From: an uncultured Anaerolineae bacterium | Lineage (GTDB): Bacteria > Chloroflexota > Anaerolineae > Anaerolineales > Villigracilaceae | Assembly (NCBI GenBank): GCA_903838415.1 | Contig: CAILYI010000280.1 | Span: 1-46,612 of the forward strand | Reading direction: 5' to 3' | Length of the DNA stretch: 46,612 bases | In this document: positions 44,286 to 46,612 of the stretch, in pieces | Position numbering within the stretch: position 1 is the first letter of the stretch | Layout: the number at the start of each line of letters is the position of its first letter | Notes under the pieces: generated by a model | Told to the model about the DNA's origin: nothing | Databases searched by the model: none | The model's input: only the letters and a program-made list of their open reading frames with translations | Made by a program: the position numbers and the translations under genes

Positions 44286-44684
44286 ATGTCACAGGAAAAT
44301 CTTCGTGAACTACCGAGTGTTGTGAATGAGCGGCTAAAAAGTTATGAGAAGCTCTGGAAAATCTTTATTTTCATCCATTACGCTGTTGGTGTTCTCGGCC
44401 TTTTCGCATCAATACTAGCTTCTTCCATCCAAGAACCATGGAATAGGGTTTTCGCTGTTGCCGCAGCATTATGTATTGGTGTGATAAGTTTTATAAAACC
44501 GGAACAACAATATTTCAAATATGTTCGAGCGTGGAGGACGATAGATAACGGAGCTATACGATAGCGCCTGGGGCACGACAGCAAAGAGATACTAATAAAG
44601 AAACTTGACCAAGCAGAAAATATCCTGTATGAGTTTGAGCAAAAAGAAATCGAAGCCACCGATGATAAAGAATTGGTGAAATAA
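44286..44684 (+). pseudogene. two-TM SLATT/DUF4231-like gene interrupted by in-frame TAG
   Basis: ATG at 44286 is preceded by AGGAGG. The frame gives 92 residues with two TM helices (about 27-46 and 55-72) followed by EQQYFKYVRAWRTIDNGAIR, then TAG (44562). Reading on in the same frame gives RLGHDSKEILIKKLDQAEN and a charged helix up to TAA (44682-44684), for 39 more codons. Two TMs plus a C-terminal amphipathic helix is the SLATT/DUF4231 plan, a family linked to nucleotide-signal defence. Either a recent nonsense mutation, a sequencing error or an active short form. The family call is tentative. Confidence 0.55.
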
Positions 44685-44717
44685 AAAAAGGAAGAAACAG
44701 CCCAACACCGGGCAGAT

Positions 44718-44866
44718 CTATCCGCCTTCATTGGCCAGAAAAAGTGGTTTCAGATCGTTGCGTCTCGCCAGTTCCGGCGGCAGGTGGGCCAAACCGTTAA
44801 GCTATTTCTCAAATATATTTCCTGCAATTCCAAATTGGGAGAAAAAATGTCTGCTACCGAATCCAA
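44718..44866 (-). pseudogene. leucine-rich-repeat relic
   Basis: The minus strand reads LELQEIYLRNSLT in one frame and, after a frame change, LAHLPPELARRNDLKPLFLAN followed by a stop at 44718. Joined, they give the LRR pattern LxxLxLxxNxLxxLPxxLxxLxxLxxLxLxxN over about one and a half repeats. No intact LRR gene is near. The open frame on the plus strand here is its shadow. The rest of the 44685-45054 gap holds the relic and the terminator at 45011-45036. Confidence 0.5.
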
Positions 44867-45010
44867 AAATACCCAATTCTCCAATCAAGTTGCAATGTAG
44901 AGAATGATTTAAATGTTTTGCGGCTGCGTACGTAATGTGCATAAACCGAAGCTTCCAGTAGACATAAACGAACCATCGGATGTTCCCGATCGGATTAGCG
45001 TTAAAACGAA

Positions 45011-45036
45011 AACCCCCACGATGCTAGGTGGGGGTT
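45011..45036 (-). terminator. terminator of the small disordered protein gene
   Basis: AACCCCCAC (45011-45019) pairs with GTGGGGGTT (45028-45036) over an 8-base loop. Read on the minus strand it is followed by TTCGTTTTAA, a fair T-run, and lies 19 bases past the gene's stop. Confidence 0.85.
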
Positions 45037-45054
45037 CACTTTACCCGGTTATTC

Positions 45055-45336
45055 CTACTGTTGATAAGCCGCGAGAGCAGTCTGAATGTTGACGATGTTC
45101 TTGGGCGCGGCGGATTGACGTTGAGTTGATTCCTGGCTGACCAGGGTGCGCAGCGCTTCGGCGCTTTTCTGAACAATCGTTTCTTTCATTTCTTCAGATA
45201 TCGGCTCGCTGCTCTCTTTACCTGGTGAATCCACGCTGAGTTTTGCGGAGGTGGATGCCGCGCCAGTCGCCCTGGCAGGTTTCGATGTGGATTGCAATGA
45301 GAGCATTTGGTTTTGGCTGCTGACGGAATTGATCAT
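45055..45336 (-). CDS. small Ser/Gln-rich hypothetical protein
   Basis: A 93-residue protein of unknown family. It is rich in Ser, Ala, Thr and Gln with no hydrophobic core in the first 55 residues (likely disordered); the rest (EEMKETIVQKSAEALRTLV and a final IQTALAAYQ) can form amphipathic helices. It recalls small motility or anti-sigma-like proteins only in composition, so no function is assigned. ATG at 45336 is chosen over TTG one codon earlier because AAGGAG lies 5 bases upstream. It has its own terminator and follows the diguanylate cyclase gene by 117 bases on the same strand. Confidence 0.7.
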   Translation of the reverse strand: MINSVSSQNQMLSLQSTSKPARATGAASTSAKLSVDSPGKESSEPISEEMKETIVQKSAEALRTLVSQESTQRQSAAPKNIVNIQTALAAYQQ

Positions 45337-45453
45337 CAAATCTCCTTGAATGGAACCAGCAAATAGTTTTCTATCGCAAAGTTTATTATCGGCAGGTTCA
45401 TCAATAACTTTAGCTTATTCACCAAAGTTCGAGGCAAAGAAATCAAATCCTAA

Positions 45454-46612
45454 TCAATAAGAGACCACATGACAGTTTCTTTCTTCAACCTTCTTTACGC
45501 TCCATCCAATTCCGCTGGCGCCCTTCCGGGGGGGGGGGGGTACGCCTTGATGATACACTTTCACGCAGTTTCGCCCGCTATTTTTGGCGTGGTACATGGC
45601 CTCATCAGCATTCCCAATCAGACTGTCGATAGTGGTCATTTCGTCTGTAAAAGCTGCTGCACCAATACTAACGGTTATTCTCAATACCTGGCCGGATATT
45701 TCCAAAGGCGTATCCGCGATCGATTTCCGTAACCGTTCGGCCATTAATATTCCATCTTCCAGCGAAGTATCCGGCAATAACACAACAAATTCCTCGCCGC
45801 CCAATCGTCCGAAAATATCAATTTCGCGCAAGCCAGACTTTAGAATCGCCGCCACTTGTTGAAGGGCTAAATCCCCGGCTTCGTGACCATAAGTGTCATT
45901 CACCAGCTTGAACCAATCAATATCCATCATCAAGAGAGTTATGGGTTGACTATTTCGGCGGACGCGGTTGATCTCATCTGTGCCTCGCTGCATAAAATAA
46001 CGGCGATTGGGCAAATTGGTCAAAAAATCAGTCAATGCCAGGTTTTCCAACTCGATATTCAATAATCGTATCTTTTCATCAGATGCTTTGCGCACGGAAA
46101 TATCGGCCAGAACAGCATAAATGGCTGGCAAGCCATCAAATAAAATGGGAATGCCCTGGACTTCGGCATCCACAACGGTTCCATCCATTCTGAGGTATTG
46201 CAGCTCAGTCAACGGCGCACCGGCACCGTCATCGGCTGCTTTCTTCAAGCGCTTTCGCACTTCTTGATGGGAATCAGGATGAATCCGATCATAGATCAGA
46301 CTGCCAACCAGTTCCTGCGCCGAGCTTGCGCCAAAAAACTTGATGGCGGCGGGATTAACATAAATTACTTTTTTATCCCGATGCACAATAATCGCACTCG
46401 GCGACCACTCAACCACGGCCCGATAACGCTGTTCGCTTTGCAGCAGCGCTTCTTCAGCCTGCTTACGCTCGGTGATATCTTCAGCTGAACAAATAACCTG
46501 CCGCACGGTGCCACCCGAATTCAGAATAGGCGCTGTCAGAATAGAAAGCAGCCTTCGATTGCCATCTGCGTCCGGCAGCCAGATTTCGCTGCGCATGGAC
46601 TGACCGGTCGCA
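45454..46612 (-). CDS. PAS–PAS–GGDEF diguanylate cyclase (5' end outside window)
   Basis: At least 386 residues; the frame stays open to the window edge, so the true start lies beyond it and the ATG at 46596 is internal. The visible part has the end of one PAS/PAC domain (EDITERKQAEEAL), a second PAS–PAC (QRYRAVVEWSPSAIIV, VLADISVRKASDEKI), then a GGDEF domain with DLALQQVA, REID (inhibitory site) five residues before GGEEF, and FVVLLPDTS. All catalytic elements are intact, so it should make c-di-GMP. A run of 13 G (C on the coding strand) lies after the domain in the tail. Confidence 0.93.
   Translation of the reverse strand, partial: ATGQSMRSEIWLPDADGNRRLLSILTAPILNSGGTVRQVICSAEDITERKQAEEALLQSEQRYRAVVEWSPSAIIVHRDKKVIYVNPAAIKFFGASSAQELVGSLIYDRIHPDSHQEVRKRLKKAADDGAGAPLTELQYLRMDGTVVDAEVQGIPILFDGLPAIYAVLADISVRKASDEKIRLLNIELENLALTDFLTNLPNRRYFMQRGTDEINRVRRNSQPITLLMMDIDWFKLVNDTYGHEAGDLALQQVAAILKSGLREIDIFGRLGGEEFVVLLPDTSLEDGILMAERLRKSIADTPLEISGQVLRITVSIGAAAFTDEMTTIDSLIGNADEAMYHAKNSGRNCVKVYHQGVPPPPRKGASGIGWSVKKVEERNCHVVSY
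45528..45540. repeat. 13-base G homopolymer in diguanylate cyclase tail
   Basis: Thirteen consecutive G on the plus strand, encoding PPPP in the cyclase tail. One-base loss or gain would give different tails (GRAPAELDGA-stop or EGRQRNWMERKEG-stop) without touching the GGDEF domain. It could be a phase-variable tract or an assembly/sequencing artefact. Confidence 0.8.

Noticed and set aside
44694-44903. Open plus-strand frame after the interrupted two-TM gene
   Set aside because: It has no start or family, and the opposite strand carries a recognisable LRR relic, so it is best read as a shadow.

Overview
The window most resembles an anaerobic or facultative Chloroflexota of the Anaerolineae type. 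This rests on gene style (folC–lon coupling, RNase Y with RecX, a MaeB-type malic enzyme, MacAB-like efflux with a two-component system, many SDR and GT4 proteins) and on moderate G+C. It is an inference from gene content; no rRNA or tRNA gene is visible. By eye the 17–37 kb block is more AT-rich than the regions on either side.

Layout. 0.2–8.2 kb is housekeeping: a small zinc-ribbon protein, an SDR lacking the usual catalytic residues and a DUF503 protein on the minus strand; then folC, lon, a second SDR, an M24 aminopeptidase and a Tag glycosylase on the plus strand, closed by a strong hairpin terminator. 8.2–14.1 kb is a minus-strand efflux locus: membrane-fusion lipoprotein, ABC ATPase, MacB-like permease, OmpR-type regulator and sensor kinase. 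The ATPase and fusion-protein genes are bracketed by two inverted copies of a repeat element built on a 22-bp tandem unit. 14.6–17.2 kb carries an esterase, an MFS transporter and a metallo-hydrolase on the plus strand.

17.3–37.4 kb is a large exopolysaccharide (EPS) locus. It combines a BcsB-like protein, a Wzz-type protein fused to a degenerate GGDEF domain, a processive-type GT2 between two pieces of a decayed paralogue, a polysaccharide deacetylase, a GT-C membrane protein, three GT4 enzymes, an APH-like kinase, a methyltransferase, a Wzx-type flippase, an O-antigen ligase/polymerase, a CelD-like acyltransferase, an initiating sugar-phosphate transferase and a second membrane protein with a degenerate GGDEF domain. 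Both degenerate GGDEF domains have lost the catalytic motif but keep an RxxD sequence exactly five residues before it, the position of the c-di-GMP inhibitory site. This PelD-like pattern suggests the locus is gated by c-di-GMP through two receptors encoded near its two ends. A 22-bp perfect palindrome carrying promoter-like boxes separates the divergent halves.

37.5–42.6 kb returns to housekeeping: rny and recX (minus strand) and maeB (plus strand). 42.6–46.6 kb is a patchy region with an NTF2-like protein, a methyltransferase, a two-TM gene interrupted by an in-frame TAG, a leucine-rich-repeat relic, a small disordered protein and a PAS–GGDEF diguanylate cyclase with intact catalytic motif that runs off the window and carries a 13-G homopolymer near its 3' end.

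Inferred working picture: the initiating transferase and GT4 enzymes build a lipid-linked repeat, the flippase and polymerase export and polymerise it, and the Wzz-like, BcsB-like and GT2 proteins either control chain length and export or form a second synthase-type route. c-di-GMP made by cyclases such as the one at the right edge could be sensed by the two degenerate GGDEF proteins.
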